Source of the DNA: Sphingobacterium chuzhouense
GTDB taxonomy: Bacteria; Bacteroidota; Bacteroidia; Sphingobacteriales; Sphingobacteriaceae
Assembly (NCBI RefSeq): GCF_014692525.1
Contig: NZ_JACNYL010000003.1
Span: 186,001-250,000 of the forward strand
Reading direction: 5' to 3'
Length of the DNA stretch: 64,000 bases
The position numbers and the translations under genes were made by a program. Shown piece after piece: positions 1-9,066 of this stretch. Under the pieces are notes generated by a model that saw nothing but the letters and a program-made list of their open reading frames with translations, had not been told where the DNA came from and made no database searches. The first letter of the stretch is position 1, and each line of letters opens with the position of its first letter.

Positions 1-1395
1 GCTGAAAACAATCGTTTTTCCGTCGGGCGAAAAACTTGGCTGGAAATCGGAATACTTATCATTCGTCAATTGCTCCAGTTCTTTTGTTTTGAAGTTATAG
101 ATATAAATATCACTCTGCCCTTCTTTCAACCCCGAAAATGCTACACGGTCGCCGTCGGGAGCAAAGTTGATGTTTGTAAATTCCACAATATCCCCCATCG
201 CCTCGAGAGCAACTGTTCTTCCGGTCTGTACATCAATGATCATTAATTTATTCTTCCCTTCGCTAAACACACTGAAAGCAAAATATCGACTATCGGCCGA
301 AAAATCTCCTGCTGATTCAAGATAACTGAACTCATCTATATCCGCATTGGTTGTTCGACTTCCCAACTTCCTTAGAATCTTCCCTGTTTGCGCATCCGCT
401 AAAAAGAGATCAATGCCGAAGAGATCTTTTTCCGACATAAATGCAACTAAGCGTCCGTCAGGCGAAATTGCAGGCGCTACGTTCATACGACCTGCATTCT
501 TTGGTGTAATCAACGCGTGACCAATAGGTCGGGAAGTTGTATCTTTATTTAGCGATTTAAAGGTAGATTCCATTGTGTTTCGCCATAAAGTTGACATGGT
601 TTGTGCATCATACCCAAAAACACGACGTATCCCCATCTCGTAGCCATATTTTGCAGTCTCCATAAACATCGGCATAATAACTGTGTCTCCATATGTAGCC
701 CCAATAAATGCTAAAAATGCTTGGCCATAACGGTAAGGGAAATAATTATAGGATTGTTCTGTCAGTTGCTTTAACGATGGTATATCATTACGAGCATATG
801 CATCCCGCATCCACATCGCAGTAAAAGCATCTTTTTTTCCAATAGATAGATACTCCGCCATTCCTTCCACCATCCATAAAGGAATATTCCCGACATTTTC
901 CAAACGTGTTGTATCCCTTCCTTCCATTAACATGCGGAATTGGAAAGCATGAACCATCTCGTGTCCTAATACGTGTCTCGTTTGATGGTTAATTTGCATG
1001 ATTGGCATCACCACACGCTGCTTGAACGCTTCCGTCACACCTCCCGTACCAACAGATATTTCACCGGATATGGCAGTCGTTTGTTGAAATTCTGGGTGAT
1101 TGTTATAAATAATAAGCGGGTTTTTACGCAAAAACGTATCTTGAAAGACTTGTTGATGCATATTATACCATACCTCGGATTCTTTCGCCAGCCAAGTTAT
1201 CACACTGTCGTTTTTAAGATAGCTGTACATTTCAAAATGAGGGGTTTCTTTCACATTGAAATCTAACTTCTTATAACGCATTTTATTTTGCCCGAAATAT
1301 TGCGCAGAGGCTATATTAGATGTAGCCAATAGTAATAACATCGCAATGACCAGCTGTTGAACGCTCACTAAACAACGTTTGTCTTTTATGCTCAT
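1..1395 (-). CDS. Secreted HExxH peptidase-like / beta-propeller (TolB-type) protein, C-terminus cut by window edge
   Basis: The 465 visible codons begin with a Sec signal peptide (hydrophobic stretch near residues 14-31, likely cut after an Ala-Ser-Ala-Gln type site). A zinc-protease motif H-E-M-V-H follows in the context LGHEMVHAF, with a downstream Glu in MVEGMAEYL that could be the third ligand, as in the peptidase MA/gluzincin group. The C-terminal half has repeated blocks of the kind APAISPDGRLVAFMS and SFSPDGKTIVFS, which mark a WD40/TolB-like beta-propeller. It should be periplasmic or surface-located; the substrate is unknown. The start was chosen for the signal peptide. It lies 32 bases downstream of the penicillin-binding protein gene on the same strand, so the two are probably co-transcribed. 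The reading frame is still open at the window edge. Confidence 0.75.
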   Translation of the reverse strand, partial: MSIKDKRCLVSVQQLVIAMLLLLATSNIASAQYFGQNKMRYKKLDFNVKETPHFEMYSYLKNDSVITWLAKESEVWYNMHQQVFQDTFLRKNPLIIYNNHPEFQQTTAISGEISVGTGGVTEAFKQRVVMPIMQINHQTRHVLGHEMVHAFQFRMLMEGRDTTRLENVGNIPLWMVEGMAEYLSIGKKDAFTAMWMRDAYARNDIPSLKQLTEQSYNYFPYRYGQAFLAFIGATYGDTVIMPMFMETAKYGYEMGIRRVFGYDAQTMSTLWRNTMESTFKSLNKDTTSRPIGHALITPKNAGRMNVAPAISPDGRLVAFMSEKDLFGIDLFLADAQTGKILRKLGSRTTNADIDEFSYLESAGDFSADSRYFAFSVFSEGKNKLMIIDVQTGRTVALEAMGDIVEFTNINFAPDGDRVAFSGLKEGQSDIYIYNFKTKELEQLTNDKYSDFQPSFSPDGKTIVFS

Positions 1396-1427
1396 AATTA
1401 AAGATTAGTCTCCTTCAAAAATACAAA

Positions 1428-3767
1428 TTATCTTTCTATTTCATTTATATCCGTCCTGTCTGATGCTTCTGCTTCCGGCAATGTCAACAAACTTTCTACA
1501 TTTTCGTTTTCTGAATCTAATTCCACCGCTGTACTATCACTTGGCACCTCTATTCGTATTCGTGGGCTTGGACAATTATATTTTTTCTTAATCTCTACTT
1601 TGGGATCTGGGAATTTACCTTTTGTAACACCTAATTCCGGATGCTTATATAGCTCCTCCATGAACGTAGCATAAATAGGCAAAGCTGTTTTAGACCCTTC
1701 CCCTGTTTGAGAACTTTTAAAGCGGATGCTTTGTTCATCACATCCTACCCAGACCCCCGCAACTAAGTCTTTTGTCACTCCCATATACCATCCGTCAACG
1801 TAGTCAGACGACGTACCTGTTTTCCCTCCAATTTCATTTTCATTACCGAAAAGATCCCATTCCCATAATGCCTGCGAAGTTCCCTCCGGCTCTTCTATCG
1901 TCCCGCGCAGCATATATGTCATTAACCACGCATTTTCAGGGTCTACGACTTGCTTCTCCTTCGTTTTGAACGATGCTATCAGTTGCCCTTCATTATCATA
2001 AATTTGGGATACCAGAATCGGTTCTACCCGTTTGCCCTCATTCATAAACGTCGCATAAGCATTCACCATTTCAAACACCGATACGTCGTTTGAGCCTAGT
2101 CCTACTGATGGAACAGATTCCAAATGGCTCTCGATTCCGCAACGGTGTGCTGTTTCTACAATTTTATCCCAACCTACATCCTTTGTTATTTGCGCTGTTA
2201 TTGTATTTAAAGAACGAGCCATTGCCCAACGAAGCGACATGTTGCGATAAGAAAAACTCCAATCCGCATTTTTGGGCTCCCACACCTCTTTTTCACCCTG
2301 TTTATTGACAAAATCCAACCGCACTGGCTTATCTTCATATTTGTCACACGGCTCCATCCCATTTTCGAGTGCTGTCAAATAAACGAAAGGCTTAAAAGTA
2401 GAACCTGCTTGTCGTTTTGCCTGATTTACGTGGTCAAATTTATAATAACGGTGGTTAATACCTCCTACCCACACCTTAATTTCCCCATTATACGGATCCA
2501 TCGCCATAACCCCTGTGTTTAACATACTTACATAATGTTTCAAAGAGTCCATTGTAGACATTTCTACGTCCTTATCACCTTCCCACGTAAAAACTGTCAT
2601 TTTCCTAGGCTCCCGCATTATTTGGAATACTTTTTCTTCATCATCGTTATATTGCTCCATTAACGACGTAAATATGGGTAACTTTCTAGCCTTATCTTCT
2701 AGAAAACCAGGAATTACCGAACCACTTTTATCCCGCCACGGTTCTTCGTTTCTCCAAGTGTTGTCTAAACGTTGTTGCAATCCGTTCATCTGTTTAGATA
2801 CCGTTTCTTCTGCCAATTGCTGCATACGGGAGTCGATTGTTGTATAGATCTTTAAACCGGCTGTGTAAATATCTATATCATGTTCCTCACTCCATTTTTC
2901 AAGCCATTTTTCCACAGCCGTCCGTAGGTACGAATCATTCGTTCCACCTCGCTCCGGATTATTCACATTCAAGTCTAACGGTTCTTTAGAAAAAGAAATA
3001 TATTGTTCTTCATTAATATATCCCTCCTTTTGCATTTGTCTCAAAACCACATTTCTGCGTTCTTTTGATTTATCTGGATTACGGATAGGATTATAAAGCG
3101 TTGTCCCTTTTAACATTCCAATCAGTACAGCTGCCTCCGCAGCAGACAATTGATTAGGTTGCTTATTGAAATATCGTAGTGAAGCGGACTTAATACCGTA
3201 AGCGTTATTGCTAAACGAAACGGTATTTAGATACATCGTAATGATTTGTTTTTTTTCGTATTTACTTTCCAGTTTGTAAGCGGTCATCCACTCTTTAAAT
3301 TTTGTCACGCCCATGCGTACTCCAGGAATGCGACCAAGCAACCCCTGAGACTGGTTATATCTTGTTCGATATAGGTTCTTGGCAAGTTGTTGCGTAATGG
3401 TACTCCCTCCCCGCTTGTCTCCCCTCAATGTGGATATCGCGCTGGAAAACAGCCCTATAAAATCTACCCCATTATGTTTGTAGAAACGAACATCTTCTGT
3501 GGCAATAAGGGCGTTTAATATATTTTCTGAAATACTATCATAGCCAACTGGATCTCTATCCTCCTCAAAATACCGACCTATCAGGACAGAGTCTGCAGTA
3601 TATAACTCCGAAGAAATATTAAGTGTTGGCAGAACAATGTCTTTTTTAGTAGGTGAATACCCAAATAGCCACAAGAAGTTTAGCTGAACAGCACATACCA
3701 ATACAATAAGGCTATAAACCGCTATCAAAACGTAACGGACGACTTTGTTTTTAACCCTTTTAAACAT
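1428..3767 (-). CDS. mrcA: Class A penicillin-binding protein (PBP1A type)
   Basis: This bifunctional peptidoglycan synthase is anchored in the inner membrane by one N-terminal helix (about residues 11-35). The GT51 glycosyltransferase domain shows the catalytic Glu (E91) in ATEDVRFYKH and the GGSTITQQLAKNLY motif (about 120-133). The transpeptidase domain has all three active-site motifs: S456-x-x-K459 in GSTFKPF, S519-L-N521, and K649-T-G. Its 779 residues are normal for the family. The C-terminal tail is acidic (Glu/Asp-rich). All key residues are present, so both activities should be intact. It is divergent from rpoN across a 226-bp gap and precedes the HExxH/beta-propeller gene in a probable two-gene operon. 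The choice among class A PBP names is by similarity only. Confidence 0.93.
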   Translation of the reverse strand: MFKRVKNKVVRYVLIAVYSLIVLVCAVQLNFLWLFGYSPTKKDIVLPTLNISSELYTADSVLIGRYFEEDRDPVGYDSISENILNALIATEDVRFYKHNGVDFIGLFSSAISTLRGDKRGGSTITQQLAKNLYRTRYNQSQGLLGRIPGVRMGVTKFKEWMTAYKLESKYEKKQIITMYLNTVSFSNNAYGIKSASLRYFNKQPNQLSAAEAAVLIGMLKGTTLYNPIRNPDKSKERRNVVLRQMQKEGYINEEQYISFSKEPLDLNVNNPERGGTNDSYLRTAVEKWLEKWSEEHDIDIYTAGLKIYTTIDSRMQQLAEETVSKQMNGLQQRLDNTWRNEEPWRDKSGSVIPGFLEDKARKLPIFTSLMEQYNDDEEKVFQIMREPRKMTVFTWEGDKDVEMSTMDSLKHYVSMLNTGVMAMDPYNGEIKVWVGGINHRYYKFDHVNQAKRQAGSTFKPFVYLTALENGMEPCDKYEDKPVRLDFVNKQGEKEVWEPKNADWSFSYRNMSLRWAMARSLNTITAQITKDVGWDKIVETAHRCGIESHLESVPSVGLGSNDVSVFEMVNAYATFMNEGKRVEPILVSQIYDNEGQLIASFKTKEKQVVDPENAWLMTYMLRGTIEEPEGTSQALWEWDLFGNENEIGGKTGTSSDYVDGWYMGVTKDLVAGVWVGCDEQSIRFKSSQTGEGSKTALPIYATFMEELYKHPELGVTKGKFPDPKVEIKKKYNCPSPRIRIEVPSDSTAVELDSENENVESLLTLPEAEASDRTDINEIER

Positions 3768-3993
3768 ATCGTAAATATGGAAATTGTTTTTCTAAAAACA
3801 GCTATGCAAGGCAAAAAAACAGGTTATGGTTTTTGAAATTAACGTATTTTAACATTTGATATATACACGTAAATTTCACATCGATAACAAATCCTCCCTC
3901 AATAATTATACCTATTTTAGGCACACGCAACACAGGTCACTTTAGTTTTCTGATTTATTTAAGTATTTTTACCCCTGCAAAAGAAGCTAAAGC

Positions 3994-5457
3994 ATGTTAA
4001 AACAAACATTACAGCAAAAATTATTACAGAAACTCTCCCCGCAACAAATTCAATTTATAAAACTGTTGCAGGTACCTACTGTTTCTCTGGATGCGCGCAT
4101 TAAAGAGGAATTAGAGGAAAACCCTGCTTTAGAGGATGGGAGTTTAACCAATATGAATGATCCAGTTGAGGAATATCCAGACCATGATCCCGACGATAAT
4201 TTCGAAAGTCAGGATAACGATTTTGATGAGGAATTCAGTGTAGACGAATATATACAGGAAGATGACTATAATGATTATTCAACCAATTACGGAAGTGATG
4301 ACGACGACGACCGAAAAGAGATCCCGATAGCTGTTCAGGATTCATTCTTCGAATCTTTACAGAACCAACTGGATTTACTTGCTTTATCAGATAAAGATTA
4401 TCTCATTGGACAACAGATTATCGGTAGTTTAGACGATGATGGCTATTTAAGACGTCCTATCCTCTCGCTGATTGACGACCTCGCTTTTTCACAAAATGTA
4501 ATTGCAGAAGAAGCAGAAGTAGAGGCTATACTGAAAGTGATCCAAGATTTTGAGCCCGCTGGTATAGGCGCACGAGATTTACAAGAATGCTTACTTATAC
4601 AATTACGTAAAAAGGATCAAAACAACCCTATTATTAATCAAGCTATTAAAGTTGTTGAAAATTACCTCGATGAGTTTACCAAAAAACATTATGACAAGAT
4701 AGAAAAGCAATTGGGGGTAAATTCGGAAGAGCTTAAGGATATCATCAACGAGATTCTTAAATTAAATCCAAAACCGGGAGACTCCGGTGCTTCGGCAGGT
4801 AAACAACTTCATATTATTCCGGATTTCCATATCACGAACAACGATGGCACGCTCCATCTAACACTCAACGGAAGAAACGCCCCGGAGCTGCGTGTATCTC
4901 GCTCTTATCAGGAAATGTTTGAGCACTATGAAAAAGCTGAAAAGACGGATAAAAAAATGAAAGAGGCCGTACAGTTTGTCAAGCAAAAACTGGATTCTGC
5001 CAAGTGGTTTATAGACGCTATCAAGCAACGGCAACAGACGCTGTTGAAAACCATGAATGCTATCATGGAATATCAGTATGATTATTTTCTTACGGGGGAT
5101 GAACGACTCCTTAAACCTATGATACTAAAGGATATAGCAGACAAGATTGAAATGGATATTTCAACAGTATCGCGTGTTGCCAATTCCAAATATGTACAGA
5201 CTGAATTTGGAACTTTTCTATTAAAATCTTTCTTTTCTGAAGCTATCCAAACGGATTCAGGTGAAGAGGTTTCCAATAAAGAGGTAAAGAAAATATTAGA
5301 AGAATGCATTGCCAATGAGGATAAGCGCAAGCCATTAGCAGATGAAAAACTGACAGAAATTCTAAAAGAAAAAGGATACACCATTGCACGACGCACCGTT
5401 GCCAAATATCGGGAAGCAATGAACATCCCGGTCGCAAGATTAAGAAAGGAGCTTTAA
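3994..5457 (+). CDS. rpoN: RNA polymerase sigma-54 factor
   Basis: Sigma-54 directs RNA polymerase to -24/-12 promoters and needs an AAA+ activator. Region I is the Gln/Leu-rich N-terminus (LKQTLQQKLLQKLSPQQIQ), followed by a strongly acidic region II (about 50-110), the core-binding region, the DNA-binding helix-turn-helix, and an intact RpoN box (ARRTVAKYRE) about 20 residues from the end. The length of 487 aa is normal. No activator protein is encoded in this window. The stop codon lies in the loop of a hairpin terminator (5445-5465). The next gene (5526) follows on the same strand. Confidence 0.97.
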   Translation: MLKQTLQQKLLQKLSPQQIQFIKLLQVPTVSLDARIKEELEENPALEDGSLTNMNDPVEEYPDHDPDDNFESQDNDFDEEFSVDEYIQEDDYNDYSTNYGSDDDDDRKEIPIAVQDSFFESLQNQLDLLALSDKDYLIGQQIIGSLDDDGYLRRPILSLIDDLAFSQNVIAEEAEVEAILKVIQDFEPAGIGARDLQECLLIQLRKKDQNNPIINQAIKVVENYLDEFTKKHYDKIEKQLGVNSEELKDIINEILKLNPKPGDSGASAGKQLHIIPDFHITNNDGTLHLTLNGRNAPELRVSRSYQEMFEHYEKAEKTDKKMKEAVQFVKQKLDSAKWFIDAIKQRQQTLLKTMNAIMEYQYDYFLTGDERLLKPMILKDIADKIEMDISTVSRVANSKYVQTEFGTFLLKSFFSEAIQTDSGEEVSNKEVKKILEECIANEDKRKPLADEKLTEILKEKGYTIARRTVAKYREAMNIPVARLRKEL

Positions 5458-5465
5458 GCTCCTTT
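5445..5465 (+). terminator. Intrinsic terminator overlapping the end of rpoN
   Basis: The arms AAAGGAGC and GCTCCTTT pair perfectly around a 5-nt loop TTTAA, followed by TGTTTTT. The loop contains the rpoN stop codon TAA, so the left arm is coding sequence. Confidence 0.75.
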
Positions 5466-5525
5466 TGTTTTTAAAACCATTCGCAACAATTTCCACTTCA
5501 CATTGTTAGTATGTAAAAAAAGCTT

Positions 5526-6200
5526 ATGGGCATTTATACCGATAAAGAAATATATCGAAACGGGGGTTTACAGGCGTTTCGTAAAAACAAAGAAGTTCCC
5601 AAAGTTATCGAGCAACTGGCATTCAAGGCTTTATCGCACTACCCGGAACTTGAGCATACACATATTCGATTTATATTCAGTCAAAAACTAAAGAAATCTG
5701 TAATGGCAGCGCGTCCAGTTGTAAGTACACTCTTACAATCCCGCGATAAACGGGTATATGATATCTTAATTAGTCCGGTATTTAAACTCACTCAAAGTAT
5801 CGAACCGATCCACCATTTACCAGAAGAGGTATTGATTGGATGGCTTGGCCACGAATTAGGCCATATCATGGACTATGAAGAGCGAACGGTATGGGGAATA
5901 GCAAAGTTTGGCCTGATGTATTGGCTATCTAAAAGGTACGTACGAAAAGCAGAACGCGTAGCTGATACCTTTGCGGTTAACAGAGGTATGGCATCCTATA
6001 TCTTGTCAACTAAGGAGTTTATCCTTGGGCATAGTGAATTATCCACTCGCTATAAAGAAAAAATCGCCCGTCTTTATCTTTCTCCGGATGATATCGTCGA
6101 ACTCGTGTCCGAAATGGAAAAGAAAACGCAACCGGAAAAAGAGGAACTTTTAGCCGATGAAACTGCTTTAGCTCAAAGCACTCAAGAAGAAGATAACTAA
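5526..6200 (+). CDS. Putative M48-like zinc metalloprotease
   Basis: A 224-aa protein with a clear gluzincin signature: H109-E-L-G-H113, then a Glu/Asp site about 30 residues later (AERVADTFAV, E143 and D147) like the E-x-x-A-D of M48 peptidases. There is no signal peptide and no strong transmembrane helix, so it is either cytoplasmic or peripherally attached. The C-terminus is Glu/Lys-rich and looks disordered. It follows rpoN by 68 bp but is separated from it by the rpoN terminator, so co-transcription is uncertain. The catalytic motif is seen directly; the substrate is unknown and I do not recognise a named subfamily. Confidence 0.7.
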   Translation: MGIYTDKEIYRNGGLQAFRKNKEVPKVIEQLAFKALSHYPELEHTHIRFIFSQKLKKSVMAARPVVSTLLQSRDKRVYDILISPVFKLTQSIEPIHHLPEEVLIGWLGHELGHIMDYEERTVWGIAKFGLMYWLSKRYVRKAERVADTFAVNRGMASYILSTKEFILGHSELSTRYKEKIARLYLSPDDIVELVSEMEKKTQPEKEELLADETALAQSTQEEDN

Positions 6201-6214
6201 GTCATTATAGGATA

Positions 6215-7735
6215 TCACAATTCCGATATAAATGCCTCAAATACTTCAAAATCTTCCGCATTCATAACACGTGGTATTTTGGTCTGCCCGCCTAACTTCT
6301 TATAGTGTTCACTCCACTGATGAAAGTGCGTTACCGGTATGATTTCCACTTCTATACCGTCGAGTGTCTGGCGCCTCGCGACGGTATAGTTTTTATTGTT
6401 TTCTTGCAAAGCAGCATCGAATGCTTCCGTAATTTCTGTAGAGGCCGGATGCGCTTGATCTGCTCCAAGATACCATTTATTGATATAGCGCTCACCCCGG
6501 CGAATAGAGGCAACCGTAAACTCTCGGATTTCTAGGCCAAACTGCTTTTGCAATTTTTGAATCGCCTGGTTCATTTGATGCACAGACAGCTGTTCACCGA
6601 CTACATTGAGAAAATGCTTTGTACGTCCGCTGATAATGATCTCAGCACGCTCTTTATCCGTGACAATAACTGTATCTCCTATCATATAGCGCCAAGCGCC
6701 CGCCACCGTAGAAATTAACAATACGTATTCCACACCTTCTTCCACCTCTTGGATCGTTAACGTGGGTATATGTTGTTTTACACATCCCTCCTCATCCATA
6801 TTCTCGGACGTGAAAGGAACGAACTCAAAGAAGATACCATTATCAGTAATGAGTGCCATTGCCTCCGTATCTGGTCGTTTCTGCGTTGCCAGATAGCCCT
6901 CTGATGCTAAATAGGTATCAATATAAATCATAGGCTTCGCAAAGAGCTTCTCAAAGCTTTTACGGTATGGGCCAAACGCCACCCCGCCCGTACTATACAC
7001 CTGTAGATTGGGCCAAATGTCATGAATGGTACCCGCCTTATTTTGGCGAATAATTTCTTTAATCAGGATTTCTGACCAGGAGGGAATACCAGTCATGCTT
7101 CCTATATCCCATTTCTTTGCCGCACGGGCTATCTTACGCACGCGCTCCTCCCAATCTCTGCTATCTGCTATTTTCTTACCAGGTTTATAGAATCTTCGGA
7201 ACCATAGTGGTAGGTTAGCAGCCGATATACCGCTTATTTCGCCTTCGAGGAATCCATTATGCTCCACAAGCTTCGTGCTACTACCCAACATCATGATATC
7301 CTTTTCAAAAAAATCTCCCGGAAGATCAAAGTTCTTCAAACTTAATATCTGTTGTATACCTGCCTTTTTAATAGAATTCAACATATCATCCGTTACCGGA
7401 ATGGCTTTACTATTGCTAGTTGTCCCACTACTCATGGCGAAATAACGTTGCCCCCCAGGCCACGTCACGTTCTCATGCCCCTCATGCAGATAATGCCACC
7501 ATTCCGTATGGAGCTTATCATAGTCGAAAATGGGAACTACGCGTTGGAAATGTTTTACAGGGTCTATATCCGCAAGGATATTACTGAAATCATACGTTCT
7601 GCCAAAAGCGGTGTATTTTGCTACATCCAGCATATCCAGCAAGACTTGCTTCTGGGCCTCCCAAGGTGTAGAGTCCTTATTGATCAAGCCGTTCACATCA
7701 ATTACCCGTTTAATAATTTCTCCAATAATTGCCAT
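6215..7735 (-). CDS. GH3-family (auxin-responsive promoter type) protein
   Basis: A 506-aa protein of the GH3 superfamily, whose plant members are acyl-adenylating enzymes that join amino acids to hormones such as auxin and jasmonate. The fold is recognised from the N-terminal half (YFAMSSGTTSNSKAIPVT, an ATP/AMP-binding Ser/Thr/Gly loop of the adenylate-forming superfamily), the FEFVPF segment, and the C-terminal region with VVGEQLSVHQMNQAI. Bacterial GH3 proteins are common in Bacteroidota; their substrates are not known. Convergent with the M48-like gene (14 bp between stops) and divergent from the MFS gene. Confidence 0.88.
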   Translation of the reverse strand: MAIIGEIIKRVIDVNGLINKDSTPWEAQKQVLLDMLDVAKYTAFGRTYDFSNILADIDPVKHFQRVVPIFDYDKLHTEWWHYLHEGHENVTWPGGQRYFAMSSGTTSNSKAIPVTDDMLNSIKKAGIQQILSLKNFDLPGDFFEKDIMMLGSSTKLVEHNGFLEGEISGISAANLPLWFRRFYKPGKKIADSRDWEERVRKIARAAKKWDIGSMTGIPSWSEILIKEIIRQNKAGTIHDIWPNLQVYSTGGVAFGPYRKSFEKLFAKPMIYIDTYLASEGYLATQKRPDTEAMALITDNGIFFEFVPFTSENMDEEGCVKQHIPTLTIQEVEEGVEYVLLISTVAGAWRYMIGDTVIVTDKERAEIIISGRTKHFLNVVGEQLSVHQMNQAIQKLQKQFGLEIREFTVASIRRGERYINKWYLGADQAHPASTEITEAFDAALQENNKNYTVARRQTLDGIEVEIIPVTHFHQWSEHYKKLGGQTKIPRVMNAEDFEVFEAFISEL

Positions 7736-7876
7736 AATATGTCTACTCTTCTTTATCGTATAATAAGAGAATAAATGTCCATGAAAATTGTTTTTGAAAT
7801 CATAGAATATTCTTCCCCTTCAATCTATTTATTATCTTGCGGCGGCAAATAAAATGATAGTCATTAGTATACATCC

Positions 7877-9064
7877 GTGGCACATATAACAGAAGATTCA
7901 ATTAAACAAAAAGCTATCCGCTATTTGTTAGCGGGCATTGCTGCTCTCGCTGTAGTGCATGCATTAGGTAGATTTTCATTCACGCCCTTATTGCCATATT
8001 TTATCAGCGATAATATGTTGACCATCACACAAGGTGCTGATTTGGCAACTATAAACTATTTTGGCTATCTAATTGGGGCACTACTTGCAGTACGATACTC
8101 CAAACCAAAGCTTATCAAGAAGTACTTATTGATTGGTTTAGTGGGAAATGTACTGATCACCATGGCCCAATGTTTCACCCCACAATTTGATGTATTGCTG
8201 CTATTACGATTTCTAAATGGTGTTACTAACGGGATTGTATTTGTTTTAGCACCAGCTTTACTGTTGGAGTGGTTCATCATGAACAACAAACCTCAATTAA
8301 GTGGCTTAGTATATTTTGGTGTGGCTGGCGGGTTATTGGCAGGCGGGTTATTAGTGGATTCGACCGCAACTTTTTTTCAAACGGAACATCGTTGGATTCC
8401 AGTAGCTATTGTATCCTTGTTATTAGCAACTTACAGCATCAAACAGTTTGTAAAGGTTCAAGTGGACAGACCCGACTATAAAGACAAGGGCCAACGACTG
8501 ACACACAGTAGTACACTTTTCGACCGACGGAGTACACCGCTATTTCTTTCTTATATCGGCGCAGGTCTAGGCTATATATTACCTATGACTTTTCTTCCTA
8601 CGCTCGCCCACGACACGATGTCAGAGGATAGTATATGGATAAAAAATGTCTGGGCTATCACGTCCCTTTCATGCTTGATTTCTATCCCTGTATGGAACTG
8701 GATCGGGCATCGATTCGGAGACCGGTTCGCTCTGATCTATACATATATATTGCAAGCGCTGGGAGTAGCCGCCGTATTGTTAATCCCAGCGGGAATCGGC
8801 GTAATCGCGTGCGCAATTTTAGTGGGTAGTGGATTTTTAGGATCGGTTATGTGTACACAACGATTAGCGAGATATTTTCAACCACATCAGGGGCCGAGAT
8901 TGTCAGCTGCGCTTATCGCCATTTATGCGGGGTCACAACTAATAGGCCCATGGCTTGCTAAGTTGTGGATTGAGCATGGAGGTACTTTACTGCAAAGCTT
9001 TGCCGTAGGACTGGGAGCTTTCATCTGGGGGTTATTCTGGACATGGCGGACACCCAAAACATAA
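7877..9064 (+). CDS. MFS transporter of the YbfB/YjiJ type
   Basis: A 395-aa polytopic membrane protein with about 12 predicted hydrophobic segments and MFS-like loops. The N-terminus (LGRFSFTPLLPYF) and the NYFGYLIGA segment match the YbfB/YjiJ family. The start is GTG at 7877, chosen because the first membrane helix begins about 15 residues later and no ATG lies suitably upstream. The substrate is unknown. The stop is 2 bp from the stop of the convergent WG-repeat lipoprotein gene. Confidence 0.85.
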   Translation: MAHITEDSIKQKAIRYLLAGIAALAVVHALGRFSFTPLLPYFISDNMLTITQGADLATINYFGYLIGALLAVRYSKPKLIKKYLLIGLVGNVLITMAQCFTPQFDVLLLLRFLNGVTNGIVFVLAPALLLEWFIMNNKPQLSGLVYFGVAGGLLAGGLLVDSTATFFQTEHRWIPVAIVSLLLATYSIKQFVKVQVDRPDYKDKGQRLTHSSTLFDRRSTPLFLSYIGAGLGYILPMTFLPTLAHDTMSEDSIWIKNVWAITSLSCLISIPVWNWIGHRFGDRFALIYTYILQALGVAAVLLIPAGIGVIACAILVGSGFLGSVMCTQRLARYFQPHQGPRLSAALIAIYAGSQLIGPWLAKLWIEHGGTLLQSFAVGLGAFIWGLFWTWRTPKT

Positions 9065-9066
9065 TA

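Noticed and set aside
973..1266. Open frame on the + strand within the left-edge peptidase gene
   Set aside because: The opposite strand has the zinc-binding motif, signal peptide and propeller repeats; this frame has no recognised feature.
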